A stretch of DNA of 64,000 nucleotides from Pseudomonas cavernicola (GCF_003596405.1 NZ_QYUR01000003.1:265516-329515); one strand, 5' to 3'; counted from the stretch's first letter, positions 9,124 to 18,931 are shown. Notes: generated from the letters alone by a model not told the origin. Numbers and translations are program-made.

Positions 9124-9963
9124 TCAGTAAGCCTTGCCGGTTTTGTAGAAGTTCTCGAAGCAGAAATTGGTCGCGTCGATATAACCCTCGGCACCACCAC
9201 AGTCGAAACGCTTGCCTTTGAATTTGTAGGCCAGTACGCAACCATCCTGGGCCTGCTTCATCAGCGCATCGGTGATCTGAACTTCACCGCCTTTGCCCGG
9301 CGGGGTTTCTTCGATCAATTTGAAGATATCCGGGGTAAGGATGTAGCGCCCGATAATCGCCAGGTTGGACGGAGCATCCTCGGGTTTCGGCTTCTCGACC
9401 ATGCTGTTCACACGGTAGATGTCGTCACGAATCATCTCGCCGGCGATCACGCCGTACTTGGAGACTTCTTCCATCGGTACTTCTTGAATCGCCACGATCG
9501 AGCAGCGGAACTGGTTGTACAGCTTGACCATCTGGGTCAGTACGCCATCACCGTCCAGGTTCACGCACAAGTCATCCGCCAGCACCACGGCAAAAGGCTC
9601 ATCGCCGATCAGCGGGCGGCCTGAGAGAATCGCGTGACCGAGACCTTTCATTTCCACCTGACGGGTGTAGGAAAAGCTGCACTCGTCGATCAGACGACGA
9701 ATACCTACCAGGTACTTCTCTTTATCCGTGCCTTTGATCTGATGCTCGAGTTCGTAGCTAATGTCGAAATGATCTTCCAGCGCGCGTTTGCCTCGGCCAG
9801 TCACAATAGAGATTTCCGACAAGCCCGCCTCAAGGGCTTCCTCGACGCCATACTGGATCAGCGGCTTGTTCACCACCGGCAGCATTTCCTTGGGCATGGC
9901 CTTTGTCGCTGGCAGGAAGCGAGTACCGTAACCAGCAGCCGGGAACAAGCATTTCTTGATCAT
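9124..9963 (-). CDS. galU: UTP-glucose-1-phosphate uridylyltransferase
   Basis: This 279-residue cytoplasmic enzyme makes UDP-glucose from UTP and glucose-1-phosphate for LPS and exopolysaccharide. The nucleotide-binding signature (AAGYGTRFLP followed by KAMPKEMLP) opens the protein, and the conserved VEKPKPEDAPSN and family-typical GGEVQITDAL blocks follow. Full length is normal for the family. It lies just downstream of ugd on the same strand (46-base gap), so substrate and next enzyme of the UDP-glucuronate route are made together. Confidence 0.96.
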   Translation of the reverse strand: MIKKCLFPAAGYGTRFLPATKAMPKEMLPVVNKPLIQYGVEEALEAGLSEISIVTGRGKRALEDHFDISYELEHQIKGTDKEKYLVGIRRLIDECSFSYTRQVEMKGLGHAILSGRPLIGDEPFAVVLADDLCVNLDGDGVLTQMVKLYNQFRCSIVAIQEVPMEEVSKYGVIAGEMIRDDIYRVNSMVEKPKPEDAPSNLAIIGRYILTPDIFKLIEETPPGKGGEVQITDALMKQAQDGCVLAYKFKGKRFDCGGAEGYIDATNFCFENFYKTGKAY

Positions 9964-10009
9964 GTGAGTCCTTGAAGGAGGGGTCGTACTTTTGTGCCGC
10001 GCAGTCTAA

Positions 10010-11371
10010 TCACGCCGCACTCGCCTTACAATGGCCCGCCACTGGCCGACCAATGCCTCGATAGAGAAAACCTAGCGCAGATAGTTCCCGGGAATCATAG
10101 ATATTGCGCCCATCGAACAGCACAGGCATGCGCATCAGGCCACGAACGCGCAAAAAGTCCGGCTGACGGAACTGTTTCCACTCCGTCACTAGCACCAGCG
10201 CATCGGCCCCCTCAGCAGCGGTATACGGCGATTCACTCAAACACAGCTGGCCACTTGCCAAAGCCTGCGGATAGCAGGCCGCAACACCGGCAGTAGCGAC
10301 TGGATCACAGGCTTGCACCCGCGCTCCGGCGGCCAACAAAGCCTCTAGCAAAACCAGGCTGGGCGCCTCTCGCAAATCATCGGTCCCCGGCTTGAAGGCC
10401 AGCCCCCAAAGCGCCACCACCCGGCCCTGTAGATAACCCGCAAAGTGTTCGTGCAGAGACTGAAACAGCACGGTTTTTTGCAGGGTATTGCGTGCTTCTA
10501 CTGCCCGCAGAATTGCTGGCTCGAAACCTTCCTGCTCGGCGCTACGAATCAGCGCGCGGACATCCTTGGGAAAACACGAGCCGCCATAGCCGCAACCGGC
10601 ATAGATAAAGTGCGTACCAATGCGCTTGTCGCTGCCAATGCCACGGCGCACCTCCTCAATATCGACCTCCAGGCACGCGCAAAGCCCGGCCATCTCATTG
10701 ATAAAGGAGATTTTCGTGGCAAGAAAAGCATTGGCCGCATACTTGCTGAACTCGGCAGCCCGCACGCCCATGCTCAGTACCCGTTCGTGGTTGCGCAGGA
10801 ATGGCGCATAGAGCCGGCGCAGCAGTTCAGCGGTTTCGGCGTCATCACAGCCCAACACCACTCGGTCGGGGCGCATGAAGTCTTCGACCGCCGAACCCTC
10901 CTTCAGAAACTCGGGGTTACTCGCCACCTTCACCCTGCATCCCAGCCCGCGACCAGCCAGACGGGCATTGATGAGTTGCGCCACTCGCTCAGCCGTACCA
11001 ACCGGCACCGTGGATTTATTCACCACCACGCAAGCCTGTTTTAGAGTCACACCCAGCTGATCGGCTACAGCCAGTACATACGACAGATCGGCCGAGCCAT
11101 CCTCCCCACTCGGCGTACCGACAGCGATAAAAACGATTTCAGCCTGCCTCACGCCCTCTTCAAGGTGCTGACTGAAACTCAATTGACCACTAGCGAGATG
11201 GACCTTGAGCATGGCCTCCAGACCAGGTTCATAGATCGGCACTTCGCCATGCGAAAGGCGCGCAACACGGAAGGGATCACGCTCGACACAGACAACCCGA
11301 TTGCCCATTTCGGCAAAACAGGCCGCGGTCACCAACCCAACATACCCTGCTCCGATTACACATAGCCGCAT
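10010..11371 (-). CDS. ugd: UDP-glucose 6-dehydrogenase
   Basis: This 453-residue enzyme oxidises UDP-glucose to UDP-glucuronate with two NAD+. It shows the N-terminal Rossmann motif (GAGYVGLV), the central sugar-nucleotide dehydrogenase region and the catalytic cysteine in GYGGSCFPKD. The C-terminal UDP-binding domain carries the WGLAFKPGTDDLREAPS block. ATG 11371 has GGAGGTG six bases upstream and places the Rossmann strand at the start; a longer start would add 24 unrelated residues. It is coupled to galU. Confidence 0.95.
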   Translation of the reverse strand: MRLCVIGAGYVGLVTAACFAEMGNRVVCVERDPFRVARLSHGEVPIYEPGLEAMLKVHLASGQLSFSQHLEEGVRQAEIVFIAVGTPSGEDGSADLSYVLAVADQLGVTLKQACVVVNKSTVPVGTAERVAQLINARLAGRGLGCRVKVASNPEFLKEGSAVEDFMRPDRVVLGCDDAETAELLRRLYAPFLRNHERVLSMGVRAAEFSKYAANAFLATKISFINEMAGLCACLEVDIEEVRRGIGSDKRIGTHFIYAGCGYGGSCFPKDVRALIRSAEQEGFEPAILRAVEARNTLQKTVLFQSLHEHFAGYLQGRVVALWGLAFKPGTDDLREAPSLVLLEALLAAGARVQACDPVATAGVAACYPQALASGQLCLSESPYTAAEGADALVLVTEWKQFRQPDFLRVRGLMRMPVLFDGRNIYDSRELSALGFLYRGIGRPVAGHCKASAA

Positions 11372-11496
11372 CGCTGCACCTCCAAATGAGTAGCAGTGAT
11401 TGCAGCGAAAATGGGTGGCAAGTGTGTGACGGGGGTACGACATAGGTGTGACAAGAAGCCCCGGCCGTTCTGAACACGCCTCGGGGCGAGAGGCTA

Positions 11497-11835
11497 TTAC
11501 CGCCTATTGATCTCTATCGTGCGGCTGCCGGGCTGATCCTGGAATTCCCCGATGCCCAGGTACTCGATGCTCTGGATAACATTTCCCCTGGTTTGCGAGG
11601 AGCCGCTGCCCTGAAAGCTTCGCTCGTTCCTGTATCCGCCGCTGGGCACACGATAGCCGCCATAGTTGTCGTAGCGCTCATAGCGGCTCGAAGTGCCGAT
11701 ACTTCCGCTTGCGCCGGGGCTTATGTAGATCCGGGTGATTGGCGCAGGGCGCTGTTCATCGGCCGACTCATAAGCAAAGGCTGCAGAGGCTACGAACGCT
11801 GATAGCGCTAGAAGCACAGTAGTAAGTTTGCTCAT
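11497..11835 (-). CDS. Small secreted protein of unknown function
   Basis: This 112-residue protein has a clear signal peptide (cleavage near A-F-A, residue 21) followed by a low-complexity region rich in Gly, Ser, Tyr and Arg, ending in IEINRR. No domain is recognised. It stands alone between ugd and the prophage remnant. It may be an envelope or appendage-associated protein, but nothing in the sequence fixes a role. Confidence 0.6.
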   Translation of the reverse strand: MSKLTTVLLALSAFVASAAFAYESADEQRPAPITRIYISPGASGSIGTSSRYERYDNYGGYRVPSGGYRNERSFQGSGSSQTRGNVIQSIEYLGIGEFQDQPGSRTIEINRR

Positions 11836-11894
11836 CTCGTCACCTCGCTAAGAGCCGATCCACATCTTTACTCGCATTCCGCCTTGGGTCGGCA

Positions 11895-12305
11895 TCATGG
11901 TCTTAGGCCAGCAACATGCCCATGAGGGTCATGAAAGCATGTGGAGCTTAAAGATGTAATCCGAGAAACGGAAAACCAGCCAGCTAGAGCCGAAGTCAGC
12001 GCACTTTCCTTCCCGCTGATGCGCAGCTCTTGGAGGCCAACAATGACGGCGACTGCGAGCGGTACCCATACCCAGACGGGGACGAGACTGAGGACTTTCA
12101 GGCGCTGAATAACGCGCTCGGCGTCATGCAGATCATCACGCAACAGACGCTCAGCCTGCGCGCGGTCGATGGTCAGGCCCTGCACCACGTCAGGGCCAGT
12201 ATGATCCCAGCCGATGGTCAACACGCCCATGCTGGCACGGTAGGCGATCGGGCGCAGGCCCTCGAAGCCCTAGATCAGGGCGAGGCCAGCGTCACTGGTG
12301 TTCAT
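11895..12305 (-). pseudogene. Phage lysozyme remnant fused to a spanin-like segment
   Basis: The gene starts at 12305 with an ATGA overlap to the holin stop. Codon 11 is TAG where a sense codon is expected before GFEGLR. After it the frame reads VLTIGWDHTGPDVV and RAQAERLL, matching GH24 (T4-type) phage endolysins. Family resemblance stops after about 60 residues and the frame runs into a hydrophobic helix (VPVWVWVPLAVAVIVGL) followed by a charged stretch, which resembles the start of an inner-membrane spanin. The simplest reading is a nonsense mutation plus a deletion joining the lysozyme to the next lysis gene. It is non-functional as written. Confidence 0.6.
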
Positions 12306-12612
12306 ACCTGCTCAACCTTCCGGCCAATCAACCGATCTGCGTAATCGCGCAGCTTCTCGACACCCATAAAGCCGACCGCACCACCCGCGAAGGTGGCCAT
12401 TGAGTCAGGCAGGCCGAAGTACGCCAGCAGCGGAACCAGGATCAGTGTGGCCAGGCCGCACAAGGCGCCCTCCATGACCATCTGGCGCCAGCCGCCACGG
12501 CCGTGGGTCAGGCAATCAGCACGGACAAACCGAAGGCGTATAGCTGAGGGTGGTGTGCGGCCACCCAGGCGATAAATGCCGCCCACAGGTTTAGGTCGTG
12601 ATCCATTTTCAT
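12302..12612 (-). pseudogene. Phage holin, frameshifted
   Basis: From ATG 12612 the frame reads MKMDHDLNLWAAFIAWVAAHH, then meets a stop near 12511. Restoring one C in a CC run there continues directly into a conserved holin tail with two hydrophobic helices (LCGLATLILVPLLAYFG and MATFAGGAVGFMG) and a charged end (RLIGRKVEQV). The repaired product is about 103 residues. The stop overlaps the lysozyme start by ATGA, the usual lysis-cassette coupling. The shift could be decay or a consensus error, since the same one-base homopolymer loss hits infA and clpA in this window. Confidence 0.6.
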
Positions 12613-12648
12613 GGCTCCGTTCCTGGCCGCATGGGCCGCTTGGTGAAT

Positions 12649-12676
12649 AAAAAAGCCCGCAGTGAGGACGGGCAAA
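12649..12676 (-). terminator. Terminator-like hairpin
   Basis: On the minus strand GCCCGTCCTCACTGCGGGC is followed by six T residues. Confidence 0.6.
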
Positions 12677-12715
12677 GGAACCAGCGAGAGGGAGTGCCAG
12701 CGTGAAGCACCAATG

Positions 12716-12740
12716 AAAAAGCCCGCACATGGCGGGCTTG
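12716..12740 (-). terminator. Rho-independent terminator
   Basis: On the minus strand AAGCCCGCCATGTGCGGGCTT is followed by further T residues, upstream of the holin. Confidence 0.7.
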
Positions 12741-12954
12741 GAATTCAAAGTAGGTGGCCGGCGCTGGTCTCCGGCTTACAAGGTTTATCAGGCATCTCGC
12801 AGAAGATTTATGAGTTCTTCTGCTTCACACGGCATAAGGGGTGGATCTCACACAGGAGATCTTTCTAACCGTGTACCCTTGGGAACGCGCCCCACGTCTC
12901 CTTGCTATCCTCTTGCGCATCAGTCTGCGTTCTCACCTACACCATAAGAATAAC

Positions 12955-12983
12955 AAAAGCCCGACATGTGGGCCGGGCTTTTT
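12955..12983. terminator. Bidirectional terminator
   Basis: AAAAGCCCGACATGTGGGCCGGGCTTTTT forms a hairpin with A and T tails on both sides, at the 3' end of the leftward prophage early operon. Confidence 0.75.
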
Positions 12984-13067
12984 AAGATCGTTTTCTTCAG
13001 AGGGAAGAACGACAGGATGGGAAAAACCATGAGCGAACCAGGCATTTCTGTCAATACATCATAACGT

Positions 13068-13280
13068 CTACCGTATGACGCGGTCCGGCGACCTTGCGCG
13101 GTACATACTTCTCCCGAACTCGTAACGATCTTCCTTCTTCAAGTAGATGCAGTGGAGGCGTAGCTGACCAGCAATTGCGGTAGCACCTACATCGGTGATC
13201 ACCATGCCAGACACAAGAGCCACTCCCTGTGCATCGACGCTCTGCCTGACGTCCTCCTTCAATGCATCCAAGTGATTCAC
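13068..13280 (-). CDS. Small prophage-type protein
   Basis: This 70-residue product starts at a GTG whose GTGA overlaps the stop of the upstream phage gene, with GGAGG six bases before it. It has no recognised domain. The sequence mixes a basic C-terminus (YRARSPDRVIR) with a central segment GMVITDVGATAIAG. Translational coupling to the Q-like gene places it in the same leftward prophage operon. Confidence 0.5.
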   Translation of the reverse strand: MNHLDALKEDVRQSVDAQGVALVSGMVITDVGATAIAGQLRLHCIYLKKEDRYEFGRSMYRARSPDRVIR

Positions 13281-13839
13281 GCTGCCTCCTTCATTTCACC
13301 AATGACCGCCGCCACCGGGGCTAGCGCCAGCTTGTCCAGATCATTGCACCCGTCGAAGCATAGCTGGATGAAACCACCCCACTCCCTGCCCACTGTTCGG
13401 AAGATAACTTCAGGTCGTAGGTTTCCAGCAACGCGGCGCGGAATACCTCGGGGCCCGCTAGCGGGTCTTCGCATGCACTCTGCCCGCCCTGGTGCATGCG
13501 ACGGTAGCGGTAGAGCACGCCCTTGGCCACACATACTCGGCCTTCTGCCACTTCGCCGTGGTCATGCGGCCGCCAGCCTGGACGAGAGCGTGATAGGCGC
13601 CATGGAAAATGATTTCCTCGGCGGTTTCTCGATCCTCTGCAGTCGGGACAGGGCTGTACAGCCAGTTTCCAAAAGCATGGATGTCAGAGCGGAGTGTGCC
13701 GATGGCCATCTGAACTCGCCCGGCGATAGCCGGGTGGGCGCAGCCGCCAGTCGATGTTGTGCTGTCAGGGCGAGTGCCTTTCACACCAGGAGCGAACACA
13801 AGGCGGCTGTAGGTGATCTTCCGTGGGCAGTTGGCTCAT
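13277..13839 (-). pseudogene. Phage antitermination-region gene, several frameshifts
   Basis: Three frames together give one phage protein of about 185 residues: the start MSQLPTE at 13839 (ATGA overlap with the phosphatase stop), then the block from IHAFGNWLYSPV through GGRMTTAKWQKAEYV, then AKGVLYRYRRMHQGG through LKLSSEQW, then a C-terminus from WGGFIQLCFDG to GEMKEAA. Breaks fall near 13815, 13545 and 13390. Position and composition suit the late-gene regulator slot of lambdoid Pseudomonas prophages, but I cannot confirm the family. The gene is broken as written. Confidence 0.55.
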
Positions 13840-14540
13840 TCAGAACCCTCCCTGGCGACTTGGGCGTAGTGGAAGTTCGTCAGGTTCACCATGGTCAGCC
13901 GTCCACCGAACACGGCGCCGGTGTCGATGAATAGGTGATTGCCCAATTGGGCGGGTTTGCACAGGACGGTATGCCCGCAGAAGACGAAGGCGATGTTGTC
14001 GACGGTATCGGTCCGCCCGCTGCTGATCCGCGTGCGGCCCCAGATGGCCTGGGCTTCGATGTAGCGCAGTGGGTCACTCTCGTCCTGCAGGCGACTGGTG
14101 AAATCCTTCCAGTCGCTTAGCGGGCACTCGGCATGTACCAGGCCGATAAGGCCGTGCACGCTTTCCAGCTCGATGGCAACCGGCAACTCACGGAAGGCTA
14201 CGGCGAACTCCTGCTGCTCGGATTTCGACAGGCCGAAGAACCACGCGCCGCCGCTGTAGAAGTACAAGTCGTTGTCGAGCATCTCTGCAACGGCATCGAT
14301 GACCATTTGCTCGTGGTTGCCTAGTATGGCGTGGAACCAGGGCTTGGCCAGAAACTCCAGCGCCCGAGCGCTCTCTGGGCCACGGTCGACCATGTCGCCC
14401 ACGCTGAACAACCGGTCTTGCTCGGGATCGAACCTCACCTTCGCCAGCAGTTGCTCCAGCAGCGGGAAGCATCCATGGATGTCGCCTACCACGAAGTCGC
14501 GGCCAATGATGTTGCGCGAAAACCTGATGAACCGGCTCAT
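13836..14540 (-). CDS. Phage-type Ser/Thr metallophosphatase
   Basis: This protein of about 234 residues belongs to the lambda NinI / PrpA family of calcineurin-fold phosphatases. All metal motifs are visible in order: GDIHG, GDMVDRGPES, GNHEQMV and, near the C-terminus, GHTV. In lambda the homologue dephosphorylates phospho-Ser/Thr in vitro with Mn2+. ATG 14540 overlaps the stop of the small zinc-ribbon gene (ATGA) and is chosen over an in-frame start at 14567, which would add nine residues. It is the only gene of the prophage segment that looks intact and may persist as a cellular phosphatase. Confidence 0.85.
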   Translation of the reverse strand: MSRFIRFSRNIIGRDFVVGDIHGCFPLLEQLLAKVRFDPEQDRLFSVGDMVDRGPESARALEFLAKPWFHAILGNHEQMVIDAVAEMLDNDLYFYSGGAWFFGLSKSEQQEFAVAFRELPVAIELESVHGLIGLVHAECPLSDWKDFTSRLQDESDPLRYIEAQAIWGRTRISSGRTDTVDNIAFVFCGHTVLCKPAQLGNHLFIDTGAVFGGRLTMVNLTNFHYAQVAREGSE

Positions 14541-14662
14541 TCCGACACCGTCCTGAACGACCCGCAACGCTCACAGGTCTGCACGCGCAGGCGTTCGCCA
14601 TGATTCATATAGCTTATGCCCATACCCCACCGGCAGCCCAGCAGCATGCATCGGATGGTCAT
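14537..14662 (-). CDS. 41-residue zinc-ribbon phage protein
   Basis: This small frame has cysteine pairs at C5/C10 and C30/C33 (CERCG), typical of tiny zinc-ribbon proteins in Pseudomonas prophages. Its start overlaps the stop of the upstream DUF1364-like gene by ATGA and its stop overlaps the phosphatase start the same way. That double coupling is the main support for it being a real gene. Confidence 0.6.
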   Translation of the reverse strand: MTIRCMLLGCRWGMGISYMNHGERLRVQTCERCGSFRTVSE

Positions 14663-14874
14663 GCGGCCAGCTTCCCTTCTTTGAGCAGGACTGCCTGGGT
14701 GCGAATAACGCCCTCCAGGTGAGCGAGCGAAGCACTGTCGGCGTCGATGTGGCGCGTGCGGCGATCGATCTCGTCATGACACGACGAGCAGGCCCAAGCA
14801 GTAAGCGTCCAGCAGCTCCGGATAAAGCCGAATCCAGTGGCGATATCATGCAAGCCAGGGATCAACTTGGGCAT
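14659..14874 (-). pseudogene. DUF1364-like phage nuclease remnant
   Basis: The last 45 residues (WACSSCHDEIDRRTRHID, then LEGVIRTQAVLLKEGKL) match the C-terminus of DUF1364 phage proteins, HNH-like nuclease-fold proteins of the Nin region. The first 25 residues do not fit the family, and the expected N-terminal half with its conserved Cys and His residues is absent. The gene is therefore probably truncated or fused. It heads the surviving leftward prophage operon. Confidence 0.5.
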
Positions 14875-15024
14875 ACCACCGTCGTCATGACCGAGTAGTA
14901 CATCCGCGAGCTAAGGGCAAGAAAGTAACCCCGACGCGATGAATTGCGGCCCAAGTCATTAATTTCGGCCCATAAACTAACAAGGGCCTACATGCGAAAT
15001 CGCCTGTAAGCCCTTGATTTCAAA
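14875..15024. other. Prophage-tRNA junction without genes
   Basis: This stretch separates the last prophage gene from the 3' end of tRNA-Leu. I see no integrase and could not find a repeated att core by eye. Confidence 0.4.
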
Positions 15025-15111
15025 TGGTGCCCGGAGCCGGGGTCGAACCGGCACGTCCTTACGAACGAGGGATTTTAAGTCCCTTGCGTCTACCAATTTC
15101 GCCATCCGGGC
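15025..15111 (-). tRNA. tRNA-Leu (anticodon UAA)
   Basis: The 87-nt gene has an acceptor GCCCGGA paired with TCCGGGC, encoded CCA, anticodon loop CTTAAAA reading UAA, a long class II variable arm and T-loop TTCGACC. It is last of a three-tRNA leftward cluster. Confidence 0.93.
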
Positions 15112-15259
15112 GGTAGAGCGGTAAATCTTGGCTATGGGTGCTTGCAGCAGAATCGACATCCGCGCCCCATGGCGAGCGCAGGAATATATACAGCCCTACC
15201 CTGCGACGCAAGTTTCAACAGCTACAAATTGAGCGCGGAAGGGACATCCACCCCAATAG

Positions 15260-15293
15260 AAAAAGCCCCGTAGATCAAAGATCTACGGGGCTT
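15260..15293 (-). terminator. Hairpin between tRNA-Cys and tRNA-Leu
   Basis: AAGCCCCGTAGATC and GATCTACGGGGCTT form a perfect 14-bp stem around AAA, with a T tail on the minus strand, so tRNA-Leu may have its own promoter. Confidence 0.75.
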
Positions 15294-15301
15294 ATCTATA
15301 A

Positions 15302-15375
15302 TGGAGGCCGAGGTCGGAATCGAACCGGCATAGACGGATTTGCAATCCGCAGCATAACCACTCTGCCACCCGGCC
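15302..15375 (-). tRNA. tRNA-Cys (anticodon GCA)
   Basis: The 74-nt gene has acceptor GGCCGGG/CTCGGCC, an encoded CCA, and an anticodon loop reading GCA. It lies between tRNA-Gly and tRNA-Leu in the usual Pseudomonas order. Confidence 0.95.
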
Positions 15376-15418
15376 TCAAACGAAGACGCCGCAAACTGCG
15401 GCGTCAACGTCAACAAAT

Positions 15419-15494
<76 letters not shown>

Positions 15495-15559
15495 GTCTTG
15501 GTGACGGGCGCCATTCTATAGAATCCAAACACCCCGTCAACCCCTTGATTCAAAAAAGC

Positions 15560-16120
15560 TTATTTATTTTCCACAGTTGGACTGAGGTGCGGCCAGGCGG
15601 CGATCAGGTACTGCACCATGGACCAAAGGGTTAGCGCTGCCGCGACAATCAGCAGTACAAAGCCAAGCACCACCCAGACAGTCTCTGATGGCGGGCTAGC
15701 CAACAAGATCACCAGCGCCACCATCTGCGCAGCAGTCTTCCATTTGCCCAGGTTGGACACCGATACATGCGCCCGCGCGCCTAGCTCGGCCATCCATTCG
15801 CGCAATGCCGAGATGACGATCTCTCTGCCAATGATGATGGCCGCCGGCAAGGTAAGCCAGAAAGTGGCGTGCTCCTCCACTAACAACACCAAGGCCACAG
15901 CCACCATCAGCTTGTCCGCCACCGGATCGAGAAAAGCACCAAACGGTGTGCTTTGCTCCAGCCGACGAGCCAGATAGCCGTCGAGCCAGTCAGTAATGGC
16001 GGCAAAACCAAACACCGCACTGGCGGCCAGATAGCTCCACGAGAACGGTAGATAGAACAGTAAAATAAAGATCGGGATCAGCAGGACGCGCAGTATGGTA
16101 ATCAGGTTGGGGATATTCAT
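15560..16120 (-). CDS. pgsA: CDP-diacylglycerol-glycerol-3-phosphate 3-phosphatidyltransferase
   Basis: This 186-residue inner-membrane enzyme makes phosphatidylglycerol phosphate, the committed step to phosphatidylglycerol and cardiolipin. It has the CDP-alcohol phosphotransferase motif ([10 protein letters not shown], then [10 protein letters not shown], i.e. DG(x2)AR(x8)G(x3)D(x3)D) and several transmembrane helices. ATG 16120 gives the family-typical start MNIPNLIT; a GTG six bases upstream is possible. It follows uvrC and gacA on the same strand, the conserved order in pseudomonads. Confidence 0.95.
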   Translation of the reverse strand: MNIPNLITILRVLLIPIFILLFYLPFSWSYLAASAVFGFAAITDWLDGYLARRLEQSTPFGAFLDPVADKLMVAVALVLLVEEHATFWLTLPAAIIIGREIVISALREWMAELGARAHVSVSNLGKWKTAAQMVALVILLASPPSETVWVVLGFVLLIVAAALTLWSMVQYLIAAWPHLSPTVENK

Positions 16121-16153
16121 CGGCACAACTAGGCTGCGAGGTGAGCCGGCATT

Positions 16154-17977
16154 CTACTCGCTGTGCAGGGCGGCATAAATCAGCTCAGCAAGCTTTTTAC
16201 TGATTCCGGGCGCTTTGGCAATTTCTTCGGTGCTGGCGCGCGCCAGTTCTTGCAGGCCGCCGAAATGATTGAGCAGCTCTCGCCGACGCTTCGGCCCTAC
16301 CCCAGCAACCTCTTCGAGACTGGAAGTACGGCGCGCCTTACCGCGCCGAGCACGGTGCCCAGTAATGGCAAAACGGTGCGACTCATCGCGAATCTGCTGG
16401 ATCAGGTGCAACGCGGGTGAGTTGCCCGGCAAGGTGAATTCGTGGGCCGCATCGTTCAAGTAAAGGGTTTCCAGCCCGGGCTTGCGGGTTGCGCCCTTGG
16501 CCACCCCAAGCAAGATCAGATCCGGCACTGCCAACTCTTGCAGCACCTCCCGGGCCATTGCCAGCTGGCCTTTACCGCCATCTACCAGAAGGATATCCGG
16601 CAGTTTTCCCTCACCATCCTTAACCTTGCTGAAGCGACGAGTAAGCGCCTGGTGCATGGCCGCATAGTCATCACCCGCCGTGACGCCCTCGATGTTGTAG
16701 CGACGGTAATCGGATTTAAGGGGGCCTTCCGGGCCGAACACCACGCATGAGGCAACAGTCGCCTCACCGCTGGAGTGGCTGATATCGAAGCACTCCATTC
16801 GCTGCGGCGGCTCGTCCAGATCCAACGCCTCTGCCAAAGCCTCGAAACGAGCGGCGAGATGCTGACGATTGGCCAGGCGCGACGCGAGCGCCTGCTCTGC
16901 ATTGGTCACAGCCAACTGCTGCCAACGTGCTCGAGTACCACGCACACGGTGAGTGATGCTCAGCTCCCGCCCTCGCAACGCTGAAATCGCCTCGATCAAC
17001 GCGGGAAAATCGTCGTGGGCGGCATTAACGATGAGCTCGCTAGGCAGATCGCGCTCATGACTGCTCAGGTAGTACTGAGCCAGGAACGCTGCCAGCACTT
17101 CACTGACATCCTCTTCAATGGCCACCTGCGGGTAGAAATTCTTGCTCCCCAGCACACGCCCGCCACGCACACTGATCAGGTGAACACAAGCCCCTCCTGG
17201 GTTGACCATGGCCGCCACAACGTCCACATCGCCGGTACCGCCTTCCATGCTTTGTTGATCTTGCACGCGACGGAGCAGGGAAATTTGATCGCGCAACTCG
17301 GCTGCACGTTCAAACTCGAGATTCACGGCCGCCTGCTCCATGCCGCTGGACAGCTCGTCAGTCAACGCATTGCTGCGCCCTTCAAGGAACATGATCGAAT
17401 GCCGCACATCCTCAGCGTACTCAGTGGGATCAACTAAGCCGACGCAAGGGCCTTTGCAGCGCTTGATTTGATATTGCAGACAAGGCCGGGTGCGGTTCTT
17501 GAAGTAGCTGTCTTCGCACTGGCGGACCAAAAAGGCCTTTTGCAATAAGCTCAGGCTTTCACGAATGGCCCCGGCGCTCGGGTAAGGTCCAAAGTAGCGC
17601 CCCTTCTGCTTTTTGGCGCCGCGATGAATGCTCAGACGCGGATAGTCACCGTCGGACAGAAACACGTACGGGTAGGACTTATCGTCCCGCAACAGGATGT
17701 TGTACGGCGGTCGCCATTCCTTTATCAGCGTCTGCTCAAGCAGCAGCGCCTCGGTCTCGTTGGCGGTGATGGTGGTTTCGATCTGAACGATCTTGACCAC
17801 TAATGCGGCGGTCTTCGGCGCCAACCCCGTCTTGCGGAAATAGCTGGAGAGGCGCTTCTTCAGGTTTTTCGCTTTGCCAACATAGAGCAGCTTGGCGTCC
17901 GCATCGAACATGCGATACACGCCAGGCCGCCCACTGCAGGTGGCGAGGAAGGCGCTGGAATCGAACGGTTCAGCCAT
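16154..17977 (-). CDS. uvrC: Excinuclease ABC subunit C
   Basis: This 607-residue nuclease makes both incisions during nucleotide excision repair. The N-terminal GIY-YIG domain (PGVYRMF, then [12 protein letters not shown]) is followed by the UvrB-binding UVR motif near residues 200-235. Next come the RNase H-like endonuclease core ([15 protein letters not shown]) and two C-terminal helix-hairpin-helix motifs ([13 protein letters not shown]). ATG 17977 is chosen because the family begins just before the GIY-YIG domain; it starts one base after the gacA stop, so the two are co-transcribed. Confidence 0.96.
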   Translation of the reverse strand: MAEPFDSSAFLATCSGRPGVYRMFDADAKLLYVGKAKNLKKRLSSYFRKTGLAPKTAALVVKIVQIETTITANETEALLLEQTLIKEWRPPYNILLRDDKSYPYVFLSDGDYPRLSIHRGAKKQKGRYFGPYPSAGAIRESLSLLQKAFLVRQCEDSYFKNRTRPCLQYQIKRCKGPCVGLVDPTEYAEDVRHSIMFLEGRSNALTDELSSGMEQAAVNLEFERAAELRDQISLLRRVQDQQSMEGGTGDVDVVAAMVNPGGACVHLISVRGGRVLGSKNFYPQVAIEEDVSEVLAAFLAQYYLSSHERDLPSELIVNAAHDDFPALIEAISALRGRELSITHRVRGTRARWQQLAVTNAEQALASRLANRQHLAARFEALAEALDLDEPPQRMECFDISHSSGEATVASCVVFGPEGPLKSDYRRYNIEGVTAGDDYAAMHQALTRRFSKVKDGEGKLPDILLVDGGKGQLAMAREVLQELAVPDLILLGVAKGATRKPGLETLYLNDAAHEFTLPGNSPALHLIQQIRDESHRFAITGHRARRGKARRTSSLEEVAGVGPKRRRELLNHFGGLQELARASTEEIAKAPGISKKLAELIYAALHSE

Positions 17978-17978
17978 C

Positions 17979-18623
17979 TCAGCTGGAGGCATCGACCATG
18001 CCATGACGCACGGCCAACAAGGCCAACTCCACGTCACTGGTAATCGCGAGCTTCTCGAAAATGCGATAGCGATAGGTGTTTACCGTCTTCGGCGACAGGC
18101 AGAGCTTGTCGGAGATGCTCTGCACCTTCTGACAGCCGGCGATCATCAGGGCAATCTGGATTTCACGCTCAGACAGCAAATCGAAGGGCGAGCTATTGGT
18201 CTGCGGCTGAAAGGATTTCAGCGCCAACTGCTGTGCAATCTGCGGGCTGATGTAACGCTGGCCGGCAAACACCATGCGAATCGCCTGAACCATCTCTTCC
18301 AGCGCGGCCCCCTTGGTCAGGTAACCGGCTGCACCGGCCTGTAACAAGCGCGTGGGAAACGGATCGTCTTCACAGGCGGTCACGGCGACGACTTTTAGAT
18401 CAGGGTGACTACGCAGAAGTTTGCGGGTGGCTTCGAGGCCGCCGATGCCGGGCATTTTGATGTCCATCAGGACGACGTCCGGCTTTAGCTCGCGGGCTTT
18501 TTTCAGCGACTCCTCACCGGAGTCGGCTTGCCCCACCACTTGTAGACCATCGATATCGGCCAACATGCGGGTGATGCCCGTTCGAACTAAATCGTGGTCA
18601 TCGACCACTAGCACCCTAATCAA
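17979..18623 (-). CDS. gacA: Response regulator GacA
   Basis: This 214-residue NarL/LuxR-type regulator is the partner of the GacS sensor and drives small regulatory RNA transcription controlling secondary metabolism and motility. The receiver domain has the acidic pocket DDH (residues 8-10), phosphoacceptor D54 in LMDIKMPG and the lysine in YLTKGAA. The C-terminal LuxR helix-turn-helix includes LSEREIQI and [13 protein letters not shown]. The start codon is TTG, with GAGGTG just upstream, as is usual for Pseudomonas gacA. It is followed by uvrC at a one-base distance. Confidence 0.97.
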   Translation of the reverse strand: MIRVLVVDDHDLVRTGITRMLADIDGLQVVGQADSGEESLKKARELKPDVVLMDIKMPGIGGLEATRKLLRSHPDLKVVAVTACEDDPFPTRLLQAGAAGYLTKGAALEEMVQAIRMVFAGQRYISPQIAQQLALKSFQPQTNSSPFDLLSEREIQIALMIAGCQKVQSISDKLCLSPKTVNTYRYRIFEKLAITSDVELALLAVRHGMVDASS

Positions 18624-18786
18624 GCAACACCTCGTTGTGCGTCAAAAGCCGCTCGCTGCAGCGGTCTTATCGGATGCTGGCCACCTTAGCAAAAAAGCTT
18701 CGGCAAGACCTAGCTTGGCGCATAACCGTCAAATAGCAAACGCCAAAATTTTGGGTTTTGACGCTGCTGATTTGAACGAAGAGAAG

Positions 18787-18801
18787 ATGGCGGAGGCGGT
18801 G
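18787..18801. repeat. Candidate attachment core, left
   Basis: ATGGCGGAGGCGGTG is identical to 29621-29635, where it is continuous with tRNA-Ser 3' sequence (minus strand CACCGCCTCCGCCA). It is the likely distal att copy, 164 bases from the gacA start. Confidence 0.65.
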
Positions 18802-18931
18802 TCCGCTATAACATGGTCCACTCCTTTCCACAGAACTCCACAAAGAAAACAATAAACCTAGTAATATCAAGGCCTCCAGCATAATATCGTCCAGAGATGA
18901 CTATAAAACGCTGCTTACAGCCGCGCTCAAA

